Part shown: positions 48,851 to 55,055 of the stretch, one piece after another
How positions within the stretch are numbered: the stretch's first letter is position 1
Layout of the letters: every line of letters begins with the position of its first letter
DNA from: Streptomyces olivochromogenes
GTDB lineage: Bacteria; Actinomycetota; Actinomycetes; Streptomycetales; Streptomycetaceae
Assembly (NCBI RefSeq): GCF_001514115.1
Contig: NZ_KQ948471.1
Span: 1-55,055, forward strand
DNA: 55,055 bases
Direction of reading: 5' to 3'
The notes under the pieces: generated by a model
The model's database searches: none
Seen by the model: the letters and a program-made list of their open reading frames with translations, nothing else
What the model was told of the DNA's origin: nothing
Position numbers and translations under genes: made by a program

Positions 48851-48985
48851 CGCTTCGGTCATCGGGAGACACCGGCGAAGGGGACGATCCCCAATACGCC
48901 GTCGCCCCCGGCTTCCTGAAGGCCAGTCAGGGAGCGAAATTCGCCGTCATCGCCAGCGACGTGATCTACCCCGTCGGCAGCACGG
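48851..48985 (+). pseudogene. Metallophosphoesterase N-terminal fragment
   Basis: From 48874 the plus strand reads GEGDDPQYAVAPGFLKASQG and AKFAVIASDVIYPVGSTD, the start of a calcineurin-like phosphoesterase; the preceding VIG lies one base out of frame. Homology ends near 48985, before the conserved GNHD. Between 48990 and 49346 nothing else is recognisable. Confidence 0.55.
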
Positions 48986-49348
48986 ACGGTAGGGGAGCGG
49001 AGTTCGCACGAGGGACTGGTGCCGGATTGCCGGTGTCCAGGAGGGTGCTGGGTAGAGCAGTTGCTGGAGCTTGGATGCGGCCGGTTCGGTGACGAAGATC
49101 ATCTCCGCGTGTGCGGAACCACGGCATGCCAGCCGTCCCCTCGTTTCCCCCGGACAGCGATCCTTGTATAGGGGGCCATTCGGCCCGCAGGGGCGGCGCG
49201 TTGGCGGGGCACCGCTCCTGTGAAATGAGGGTAGGGCGGTTTGGATGCCGACTACCGCCGTTACTCGTTCGGCTCCGTGTAGGGCTCAGCGAGTCGCTGC
49301 GCAACATCATCCAGCCATTCCTGCGCCCAGTTCCGTAGCTCATTGACT

Positions 49349-49500
49349 GCTCCCCTCCCTGAAGGGAGGGGATTCCTTCCTTCGGGGCTGAGCGGGGATT
49401 CCTGGCTCAGGCTGCCTCTGGGAGCAGCGCTCCCGGTGGTCTTACGCCCTCGGTACCAGCCGGGTTCAGGCCTGCCCGGACGAGCATCACGCGGGCGGAG
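49349..49500 (-). ncRNA. Predicted omega/reRNA at the tnpB 3' end
   Basis: In TnpB systems the guide RNA overlaps the tnpB 3' end and runs to the element end. The minus-strand sequence from inside tnpB to the stem-loop at 49352-49371 is where it should lie; the guide would be the flank just past 49347. Limits are inferred, not read. Confidence 0.35.
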
Positions 49501-50627
49501 TTCTTGTCTCTGGGGGAGACGACTTTGCACGCGGTGCAGGTGTAGGTGCGCTCGGACAACGGCAGTGCGTGCTTGGTTCTCGCTCCGCACGATGCGCAGT
49601 CCATGGTGGTGTGTGCAGGATGGACGAGGCGGATGTCCCGTCCGTGCTTGCGGCCCATCTCGATCAGGGCCTTCTTCGTGGCGCCGATCGCGGCGTCCGC
49701 CGCTTTGCGCGCCATCGAGGACCTGGCGAGGAACTTCGGCTGGAAGTCCTCGACGGCGATGGCGTCGTGGTCGGTCACGGCCTTCTTTGCCCACTTGCGG
49801 CCGGTGTCCTGCCGCTGCCGGGCGATCTTCGCGTAGGTCTTCGCCCGCCACTTCTTCGCCTCGCGGTAGCCCTTCGAGGCGGCCTGCCCCTTCTTCGGCC
49901 GGCGGCGGGCCATCATCCGGTCGTAACGGGTCAGCCCAGCCTGCGCCTTGCGGCCGTGCTGGGCGTGCGGCAGGTCGTGTGCGTTGGAGGTGGTGGTCGC
50001 GGTCTCCCTCACGCCCCAGTCCACGCCGAGCACCCGGCCGGTCTTTGGCAGCGGCTGCACTTCGGCTCGGACCACGAACGATGCGTACCAGTGCCCGACG
50101 CTGTCCCGGTACACGCGCACCGAGGAAGGTTCGCCCGGCAGGTCGCGCGACCACACCACCGTCAGCACGATCCCACCCGCCAAATGCAGGCGGTCGTCCC
50201 TCAGCCGGAACCCGCGCCGGGTGTAGTTCAGCGTCGGCAAGGCCTCGCGCTTCTTCTTCCACCCCGGCATACCAGCCCGCTGCCACTGAGGCAGGCGTTC
50301 CCGGATGTCCTTGTGCGCCTTCGCGCGGGACTTGCCGAAGTCCCGGATCAGCTGCTGCTGAGGAACCGAGCTGCCCTCACGCAGCCACGGCGTACGCTCC
50401 CGCGCCCCGGTCAGCATCTTGTCGAGCTGCGCCGGGCCACAGGTCCGCTTCTCTCCGGTGGTTTTGTTGTGCAGGTGGACCGCCTTGGACTTGGCGACGC
50501 ACTCGTTCCAGATCCACCGGCACCGTGCCCACTCCGCCTCCAGCGCGGTACGGGCACTCGACGACACGCGAAGCCGGTAGGTGTACCGGGCACGCCCAGC
50601 CCCGTCGGCTTCCATTGGCGTTGTCAT
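49407..50627 (-). CDS. tnpB: TnpB-family RNA-guided nuclease
   Basis: 406 residues, ATG 50627. N-terminal YTYRLRVSSSARTALEAEWA and CRWIWNECVAKSK; RuvC-I motif RVLGVDWGVRET (Asp), RuvC-II HDAIAVEDFQPKFL (Glu), zinc ribbon CASCGARTKHALPLSERTYT ending CTAC, RuvC-III SPRDKNSARVM (Asp). All three catalytic acids and four ribbon cysteines are present, so it looks active. TnpB cleaves DNA guided by RNA from the element end, helping the element persist. It is 17 bp from the start of a divergent ribbon-helix-helix gene, so their promoters overlap. Confidence 0.9.
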   Translation of the reverse strand: MTTPMEADGAGRARYTYRLRVSSSARTALEAEWARCRWIWNECVAKSKAVHLHNKTTGEKRTCGPAQLDKMLTGARERTPWLREGSSVPQQQLIRDFGKSRAKAHKDIRERLPQWQRAGMPGWKKKREALPTLNYTRRGFRLRDDRLHLAGGIVLTVVWSRDLPGEPSSVRVYRDSVGHWYASFVVRAEVQPLPKTGRVLGVDWGVRETATTTSNAHDLPHAQHGRKAQAGLTRYDRMMARRRPKKGQAASKGYREAKKWRAKTYAKIARQRQDTGRKWAKKAVTDHDAIAVEDFQPKFLARSSMARKAADAAIGATKKALIEMGRKHGRDIRLVHPAHTTMDCASCGARTKHALPLSERTYTCTACKVVSPRDKNSARVMLVRAGLNPAGTEGVRPPGALLPEAA

Positions 50628-50644
50628 GATGCCACCGTAGCGTC

Positions 50645-50851
50645 ATGATTCGCTTCTCACTCCGGATCCCGGCAGACCTACACGAACAGGTGACCGCCCG
50701 CGCCACCGCGGACCGGCGGTCCCTCAACTCCGAAATCCTCCACCTCCTGGAGGTCGCCCTCACCGCTCCCCGGCCGGACACCGGATCGCCCAGCGGCGAT
50801 CCGGCTTCCCCTGCCCCGCTCCGCGGGAAACCGGATTCCTCCCCGGCCTGA
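50645..50851 (+). CDS. Arc-type ribbon-helix-helix protein
   Basis: 68 residues, ATG 50645. IRFSLRIPADLHEQVTARAT and ADRRSLNSEILHLLEVAL are the Arc/MetJ ribbon-helix-helix, a small dimeric DNA-binding protein, followed by a disordered tail whose last codons and TGA lie inside the IS605-type stem-loop at 50841-50860. Head-to-head with tnpB (17 bp between starts), it could repress both. Arc-type proteins are also antitoxins, but no toxin gene is downstream. Confidence 0.8.
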   Translation: MIRFSLRIPADLHEQVTARATADRRSLNSEILHLLEVALTAPRPDTGSPSGDPASPAPLRGKPDSSPA

Positions 50852-50868
50852 AGGCCAGGGCATCCTCC
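50836..50868. repeat. IS605-type stem-loop at the right element end
   Basis: GGATTCCT then CCCCGGCCT-GA-AGGCCAGGG (50841-50860), 8 of 9 pairs. Same 9-bp/GA layout as 10291-10310 and 49352-49371. Confidence 0.65.
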
Positions 50869-50876
50869 GGGAATCC

Positions 50877-51474
50877 CGGTGATATCAGCCGCGTCCAGTC
50901 CGTAAGCCTCGAATTCCGCATCGCTGATCCATTCCAGGCTTTCCAGCCGGTCATGGAGCTCTTGCAGATCGAACTCCTCCGGGCGCCGTGCGGCCAGGCC
51001 TTCCAGTTCTCCGGCGCTGTAGAGGTGCCGGGCAGCGTGGACGTCAATGGCATCACGAGCCAGACCACGGTCTCCCAACGCTCGCACCTTCGTGCCGATC
51101 AGGTCGTCCAGGGCGAGTACCGGCCCGACGTCCAGCAGGACAGGGCGACGCCAGAGCACCTCCTTGAGCAGATCCACCTCGCATGCAGCCCCGGTCGCCG
51201 GATCGGTGGCGAGGAAGCGAGCTTTCAGCGGAGCGATGTCGATAACAGTGACCTGCCAGCCTCGCTCGCTCAGGCCGAGTACCAGCTGTTCGATGATTTA
51301 GTGCATCGCTGCCGGATGCTCTGTGGCAAAGTCGAGGTCCTGGCTGGGCCTGTGGACAATGCCATGCGCCTGAACCGCGTAGCCTCCCATCAGTGCAAGT
51401 CCGAACGGGCGCCCGGCCGTGAGTGCGTCGGCGAGCAGGCGGCGGTGGTGGTCGGGCAGGCCGGGCAGTGTCAC
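50877..51474 (-). pseudogene. AbiEii-type nucleotidyltransferase, stop codon and truncated
   Basis: GTG 51474 (overlapping the TGA of the upstream gene) opens LPDHHRRLLADALTAGRPFG, then LMGGYAVQAHGIVHRPSQDL with DFATEH, the GG/S-x10-DxD nucleotidyltransferase pattern. A TAA at 51298-51300 interrupts it; the same frame then continues ERGWQVTVIDIAPLKARFLA, CEVDLLKEVLWRRPVLLDVG and LDDLIGTKVRALGDRGLARD. The C-terminus ends at about 50877, where the IS605-type element begins. AbiEii toxins transfer nucleotides to tRNA or other targets. This copy is doubly broken. Confidence 0.8.
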
Positions 51475-51818
51475 GCGGCAGCTGCCGGCTGCAACTGTGC
51501 GAAGCGGTCCTCCCACGCGGTGCGCACACCGCGGCCGAGCATCTTGCGCAGGATCGGCCAATGCGCGATCAGTTGTGCGGCGTCGAGATAGCAGGTGTAG
51601 TCCTCGCGTCTGCCGTTGAGCAAGACGATTCGGTACATCCCCAGCAGCAGTTTCTCGTCACTAAGATCGAATGCGCGCAGCCCCGACCACGCCAGGTGAA
51701 GAGGGAGGACGACCGTGCCCTGGGTGGGACCGATGAGCTCGGTGAGATCACCAGGCAGCTGATCCGGCGCCGGGGCCCAGCGGGATCGCGCGGTGGCATC
51801 CGATGCCTTTTCGATCAT
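51471..51818 (-). CDS. Partner protein of the AbiEii-type gene, possible antitoxin
   Basis: 115 residues from ATG 51818 (MIEKASDATARSRWAPAPDQ). The TGA overlaps the start of the nucleotidyltransferase gene (GTGA), so they formed a coupled operon. No classical AbiEi winged-helix is obvious; the sequence has VVLPLHLAWSGLRAFDLSDE, LLLGMYRIVLLNGRREDYTC and LDAAQLIAHWPILRKMLGRG. An antitoxin or regulator role is inferred only from the arrangement. It remains intact though its partner is broken. Confidence 0.65.
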   Translation of the reverse strand: MIEKASDATARSRWAPAPDQLPGDLTELIGPTQGTVVLPLHLAWSGLRAFDLSDEKLLLGMYRIVLLNGRREDYTCYLDAAQLIAHWPILRKMLGRGVRTAWEDRFAQLQPAAAA

Positions 51819-52273
51819 GTCCTGGTCTTTCGTTCTGCCCAATTCACAGGGTCGGACCGGCGGCGGCGAAAGCATGCCCCGCAGATGTCAGCCTAGCGGT
51901 CTTGGCAGCCAGAAGCGGAGGGACTCCGCGCTGGGGGGAGTGCTGGCCCAGGTTCTGTCCGGCCCATCACGGAGGAATCAGGTGAATCCGAGATAGTGCG
52001 CCGGCACGTAGCCCTACAGGTTCGGCGGTATCACCGGTGCGGGCAGGTCTAGAGCACGGCCGAGAGCGGAGGGATCTCCAGGACGGGCTGCAAAACGATC
52101 ACCCAGGAAGTCTGTGGCACGCCTGCTCGCGCCGCACTGCGATGGTTACGCGACATCCTGCTGTCTCGCATCCCTACCGGCTGTCCCAACCGCCAACAGG
52201 AGCTGGGCTGTCTCTGCACCGAACATCCGATCAGCGCGAGGTTGCGCAGGCGGCCGATGCCGAGCAGGGCCAC
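51819..52273. other. Intergenic, nothing recognised
   Basis: Upstream of the partner gene and before the second 113-bp repeat copy. No gene or clear signal. Confidence 0.4.
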
Positions 52274-52386
52274 GGCCCGATGCACATGTACGAACTCAAC
52301 GCCTTCACCCCTCTTGGAGCATGAAGAGACGACAGCGTCCCGACGCACCCTTCTCCGGCCCGTTCCTGGTCGTTGCTACGGTTCAC
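52274..52386 (+). repeat. 113-bp direct repeat, copy 2
   Basis: Same length and direction as 48738-48850, 3536 bp away. The flanking sequence differs on both sides. Confidence 0.85.
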
Positions 52387-52463
52387 TGACCCTGCGATGA
52401 ACCACCGCTAGAGTCGCCCGGTGACCGCGGACGGCAGGCGCGTCGAGACGAGGAGCCCGGACG

Positions 52464-53423
52464 ATGGACCTGGAGCTTCGGCATCTGCGGACCTTGTGTG
52501 CGATCGCCGACGCCGGGAGCCTGGGGCGCGCCGCGGCACTCCTGAAGTACTCGCAGCCGGCGATGAGCACCCAACTGCGCCGGATCGAGCGGCTCTTCGG
52601 TGAGGACTTGTTCGTGCGCACCGCGTCGGGAGTCGAGCCGACCCGGTACGGCCTTGAGGTCCTGACTCAGGCGCGCGACATTCTGGCCCGTGCGGATGCC
52701 ATCAGGCGCCGTCCGGCAGGGGACGGCGTCGCAGCACCCCGGGCCCTGCGCCTTGCGGCGACCAACTCGCCCGTCCTGTCCGGCATGGTCGTCCGTATAC
52801 GCAGCCGGAGGCCTGATCTCACGCTGACGGTGAGCAGCGTCTACCCGTCGTCGGAGATAGTCGAGCACTTGGAGAAGGGCGAGCTGGACGCCGCGATCGC
52901 TGCGGACTACCCCGGAATGGAGCTGCGGCACTCCGCGGCCGTGGCGCACCGCGAGATCGTCAACGAACCCGCGTTCGTAGCCCTGCCCGCCGGCCACCGC
53001 CTCAAGCACCGCATGGAGGTCCCCCTCGCCGAACTCGCCGACGAAGCCTGGTTCCTGACCCCCGACGACGGTGCCGGCTGGCCGGGCGTGTTCTACGCGG
53101 CCTGCGCGGCAGCCGGATTCACGCCCGCGGCCGTCCATGAATACCTCGGCGACCGGCTCCAGCTCCAGGACATGATCGCCGAGGGACTCGGCGTCTCCAT
53201 CGTGCAGGCTACGACCCGGCCGAACCAGGGCGTGATCGTCAAACCGCTGGCCGGCACACCGCTGTGGACCCGCTATCTGCTCGCATGGCGCCGCGACCAG
53301 GTCACGGAGGACATCACGGAGACACTGTTCAGCTCCGCGCACGCGTCCTACCGCGACCTCATCACGCGGTCGGCGCACTTCCAGGCGTGGGCGGCGCAGA
53401 CGTTCCGTCTGCCGCGTTCCTAG
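52464..53423 (+). CDS. LysR-family regulator
   Basis: 319 residues, ATG 52464 with AGGAG 9 bp upstream. LELRHLRTLCAIADAGSLGR, AAALLKYSQPAMSTQLRRIE and RLFGEDLFVRT are the LysR HTH; the rest is the periplasmic-binding-like effector domain (LRLAATNSPVLSGMVVRIRS, EPAFVALPAGHRL, LQDMIAEGLGVSIVQATTRP). It converges with the aminopeptidase gene; no divergent neighbour target is visible (the 113-bp repeat lies upstream). Confidence 0.9.
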   Translation: MDLELRHLRTLCAIADAGSLGRAAALLKYSQPAMSTQLRRIERLFGEDLFVRTASGVEPTRYGLEVLTQARDILARADAIRRRPAGDGVAAPRALRLAATNSPVLSGMVVRIRSRRPDLTLTVSSVYPSSEIVEHLEKGELDAAIAADYPGMELRHSAAVAHREIVNEPAFVALPAGHRLKHRMEVPLAELADEAWFLTPDDGAGWPGVFYAACAAAGFTPAAVHEYLGDRLQLQDMIAEGLGVSIVQATTRPNQGVIVKPLAGTPLWTRYLLAWRRDQVTEDITETLFSSAHASYRDLITRSAHFQAWAAQTFRLPRS

Positions 53424-53461
53424 GGCCGGTTAAGGCGACGCCCGCGCCTTGGGACGCGGGG

Positions 53462-54895
53462 TCAGGCCAGGAGCTCGCCCATCCACGTCTCGATCGCCGA
53501 CGCGGTGCGCGGCAGCGCCGACGACATGAGGCGGGCGCCGTTCTGGGTGACGACCAGATCGTCCTCGATGCGCACGCCGACGCCGCGCAGCTCCGGCGGC
53601 AGCGTCAGGTCGTCTGGCTGGAGATACAGGCCCGGCTCGACGGTCAGGACGTGGCCCGCCTCCAGGACGCCGTCCAGGTACTGCTCGGCACGGGCCGCGG
53701 CGCAGTCGTGGACGTCCATGCCCAGCATGTGCCCGCTGCTGCACCACGTGTAGCGGCGGAACAGACCGCTCTCGGGCTCAAGGGCCTCGTCCGGCGTCAC
53801 CGGGAGCAGGCCCCAGGAGTGCAGCCCCTCGGCGATGACCCGCATCGCGGCGAGGTGGAAGTCACGAAAGCGCGCGCCCGGCCGGACCGCCGCGATACCG
53901 GCGTCCTGCGCGGCGAGCACGAGGTCGTAGAGGTCGCGCTGCGCGGCGGTGAAGGTGCCGCTCACCGGAAGGGTGCGCGTGATGTCGGCGGTGTAGAGCG
54001 TGTCCGACTCGACGCCGGCGTCGAGCAGCAGCAGGTCACCGGGGTGGACCGGACCGTCGTTGGCGATCCAGTGCAGTACGCACGCGTGCGCTCCGGCGGC
54101 GGCGATCGTCTCGTAGCCGAGGCCGTTGCCCTCCAGGCGGGCGCGCAGGCCGAAGATGCCCTCGACCCAGCGTTCGCCGCGCGGATGGCGGACGGCCTCG
54201 GGCAGTGCGCGCACGACGTCGGTGAATCCGGCCGCCGTGGCGTTCACCGCGATCTGCAGCTGCTCGACCTCCCACTCGTCCTTGACCAGGCGCATCTCGG
54301 ACAGGAACGAGGCGAATTCGAGGTCGGCCTCTTTACGGCCGGTGCTGTCGAGGAGCGCGTCGATCTCCGGGTCGACGCCGCGCAGCAAGCGGGTCGGCCG
54401 CGCGCCGTTCAGCCGGGCGGGCACGTCGTCGAGGCCCTGGGTCGCCACGCCGAGCAGCGAGGAGGCCTCGTCGAGGGTGGCGCGGCGGCCGACCCAGATC
54501 TCGCCGTAGCGGCGGTCGCGGTAGAACTCCCCGGTGTCGCGCGGGGATCGCGGGCGGACGTGCAGCACCGCCTCGTGACCAGAGGCGGTCGGTTCGAGGA
54601 TCAGGACGCTGCCCGGCTCGGTCCCACCCGTCAGGTACGAGAACGCGGTGTGCGGCCGGAACCGGTAGTCGCAGTCGTTGCTGCGCACCTTGAGGACGCC
54701 TGAGGGAACGACGAGCCGTTCACCGGGGAAGCGCGCGGACAGCCGGTCGCGCCGCTTGGCCGCCCACGGTGCGATCGACTGCGGGGGCGGATCGGTCCGC
54801 GGCGAAGACTCCCAGTTCCCCATGAGGAACTCGGCGAGCGCCGAGGAGACCGGAAGGTCGTGCGAACCGGTGTGGAGCGGCTTCTTCGTCGTCAT
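53462..54895 (-). CDS. pepP: Xaa-Pro aminopeptidase (aminopeptidase P)
   Basis: 477 residues, ATG 54895 with GGAGGG 7 bp upstream. N-terminal creatinase-like domain (RRDRLSARFPGERLVVPSGV, FSYLTGGTEPGSVLI) and C-terminal pita-bread domain with the di-Mn ligands: LLLLDAGVESDTLYTADITR (two Asp), SSGHMLGMDVHD (His), VLTVEPGLYLQ (Glu), GVRIEDDLVV (Glu). Cleaves the N-terminal residue before proline. Streptomycetes usually have two such enzymes. Ends convergent with lysR, 38 bp apart. Confidence 0.92.
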   Translation of the reverse strand: MTTKKPLHTGSHDLPVSSALAEFLMGNWESSPRTDPPPQSIAPWAAKRRDRLSARFPGERLVVPSGVLKVRSNDCDYRFRPHTAFSYLTGGTEPGSVLILEPTASGHEAVLHVRPRSPRDTGEFYRDRRYGEIWVGRRATLDEASSLLGVATQGLDDVPARLNGARPTRLLRGVDPEIDALLDSTGRKEADLEFASFLSEMRLVKDEWEVEQLQIAVNATAAGFTDVVRALPEAVRHPRGERWVEGIFGLRARLEGNGLGYETIAAAGAHACVLHWIANDGPVHPGDLLLLDAGVESDTLYTADITRTLPVSGTFTAAQRDLYDLVLAAQDAGIAAVRPGARFRDFHLAAMRVIAEGLHSWGLLPVTPDEALEPESGLFRRYTWCSSGHMLGMDVHDCAAARAEQYLDGVLEAGHVLTVEPGLYLQPDDLTLPPELRGVGVRIEDDLVVTQNGARLMSSALPRTASAIETWMGELLA

Positions 54896-54913
54896 CTGTT
54901 CCCTCCGTGGGTA

Positions 54914-54940
54914 CTCCGTCCTTCAGGGCGGAGAGGAATC
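54914..54940. repeat. IS605-type stem-loop, reverse orientation
   Basis: CTCCGTCCT-TC-AGGGCGGAG (54914-54933) followed by AGGAATC; reverse-complement form of the ends at 10291, 49352 and 50841. An element may continue beyond 55055; 54941-55055 shows nothing further. Confidence 0.5.
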
Positions 54941-55055
54941 GGACTCCTGCGGAGCAGGGCAGGGAACGACGATTCGCCGCCAGGGTGGATCGTCGTTTGC
55001 GGCCAACTACCCGCAGAGAGCCACTAGTTGATGCGATAGTTTGTGAGCTGTGGCC

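Larger units (their letters stand above)
49347..50876 (-). mobile_element. IS200/IS605-group element with tnpB and RHH gene
   Basis: Bounded by stem-loops CCCCTCCCT-GA-AGGGAGGGG (49352-49371) and CCCCGGCCT-GA-AGGCCAGGG (50841-50860), it contains tnpB on the minus strand and a ribbon-helix-helix gene on the plus strand. The right edge coincides with the point where the AbiEii-type gene loses homology. No tnpA transposase is present. Confidence 0.65.

Noticed and set aside
48389..48862. A 157-codon minus-strand frame over the first 113-bp repeat
   Set aside because: The similar frame at the second repeat copy diverges right after the repeat, so the shared residues come from the repeat DNA and not from a conserved protein.

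Overview
The window is very GC-rich, with GC-biased third codon positions, many GTG starts, families typical of actinomycetes (a PAS/GAF/SpoIIE phosphatase with an anti-sigma-type ATPase domain, an NADP/F420-type oxidoreductase, LLM flavin/F420 enzymes, a DarT-like secreted toxin fold, a bacterial expansin) and IS families common in Streptomyces. It most likely comes from a Streptomyces chromosome arm or large linear plasmid: housekeeping genes are nearly absent, regulators and oxidoreductases dominate, and decayed mobile elements occur throughout.

Layout. 1-4.7 kb: IS701-like transposase remnant, a MDR oxidoreductase with a co-transcribed MerR regulator, and a TetR/enoyl-CoA hydratase divergent pair. 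5-12 kb: a secreted scabin/pierisin-like ADP-ribosyltransferase, an unknown protein, a PAS-GAF-PP2C-HATPase signalling protein, a truncated luciferase-like gene next to an IS605-type end, an unknown protein and a secreted expansin. 12-16 kb: an in-frame YceI-WrbA fusion divergent from a MarR regulator, followed by broken SDR genes. 16-21.5 kb: isochorismatase-like hydrolase, YoaK/DUF1275 membrane protein, YtcJ-type amidohydrolase, DoxX and two convergent MarR genes. 22-31 kb: GMC oxidoreductase, LLM oxidoreductase, benzoylformate decarboxylase-like ThDP enzyme, atypical SDR, TetR, SDR and an FMN-dependent alpha-hydroxy acid oxidase/dehydrogenase; this reads as an aromatic alpha-hydroxy/alpha-keto acid region. 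31.4-35.2 kb: MarR divergent from UbiX-UbiD, then a degenerate UbiX paralogue. 35.5-40.2 kb: two homologous HxlR/quinone-oxidoreductase modules with nearly identical promoters, SRPBCC protein and an F420-type NADP reductase. 40.2-46 kb: IS5-family copy, MarR, remnants of a Tn3-type resolvase and transposase flanking a membrane protein/wHTH pair and a secreted alpha/beta hydrolase, integrase remnant, small membrane protein between 23-bp direct repeats. 46-55 kb: MFS-isochorismatase fusion, 113-bp direct repeats bounding an IS605-type TnpB element with a head-to-head ribbon-helix-helix gene that interrupts a broken AbiEii-type nucleotidyltransferase, then LysR and Xaa-Pro aminopeptidase.

How parts fit together. 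The clearest regulatory logic visible in the DNA is (i) a TGCTT-N4-AAGCA motif in front of the YceI-WrbA fusion, the adjacent marR, and, 10 kb away, the GMC and LLM genes, suggesting one MarR regulon; (ii) three copies of TCCGTGTACGGA between marR and ubiX; (iii) a duplicated HxlR operator/promoter in front of the two quinone-oxidoreductase genes. Functionally the theme is redox handling of aromatics, quinones and other electrophiles (WrbA, MDRs, SDRs, LLM, GMC, BFDC, UbiX/UbiD). No rRNA, tRNA or CRISPR array was recognised. Assignments come from motif and family recognition by eye; no database search was run.
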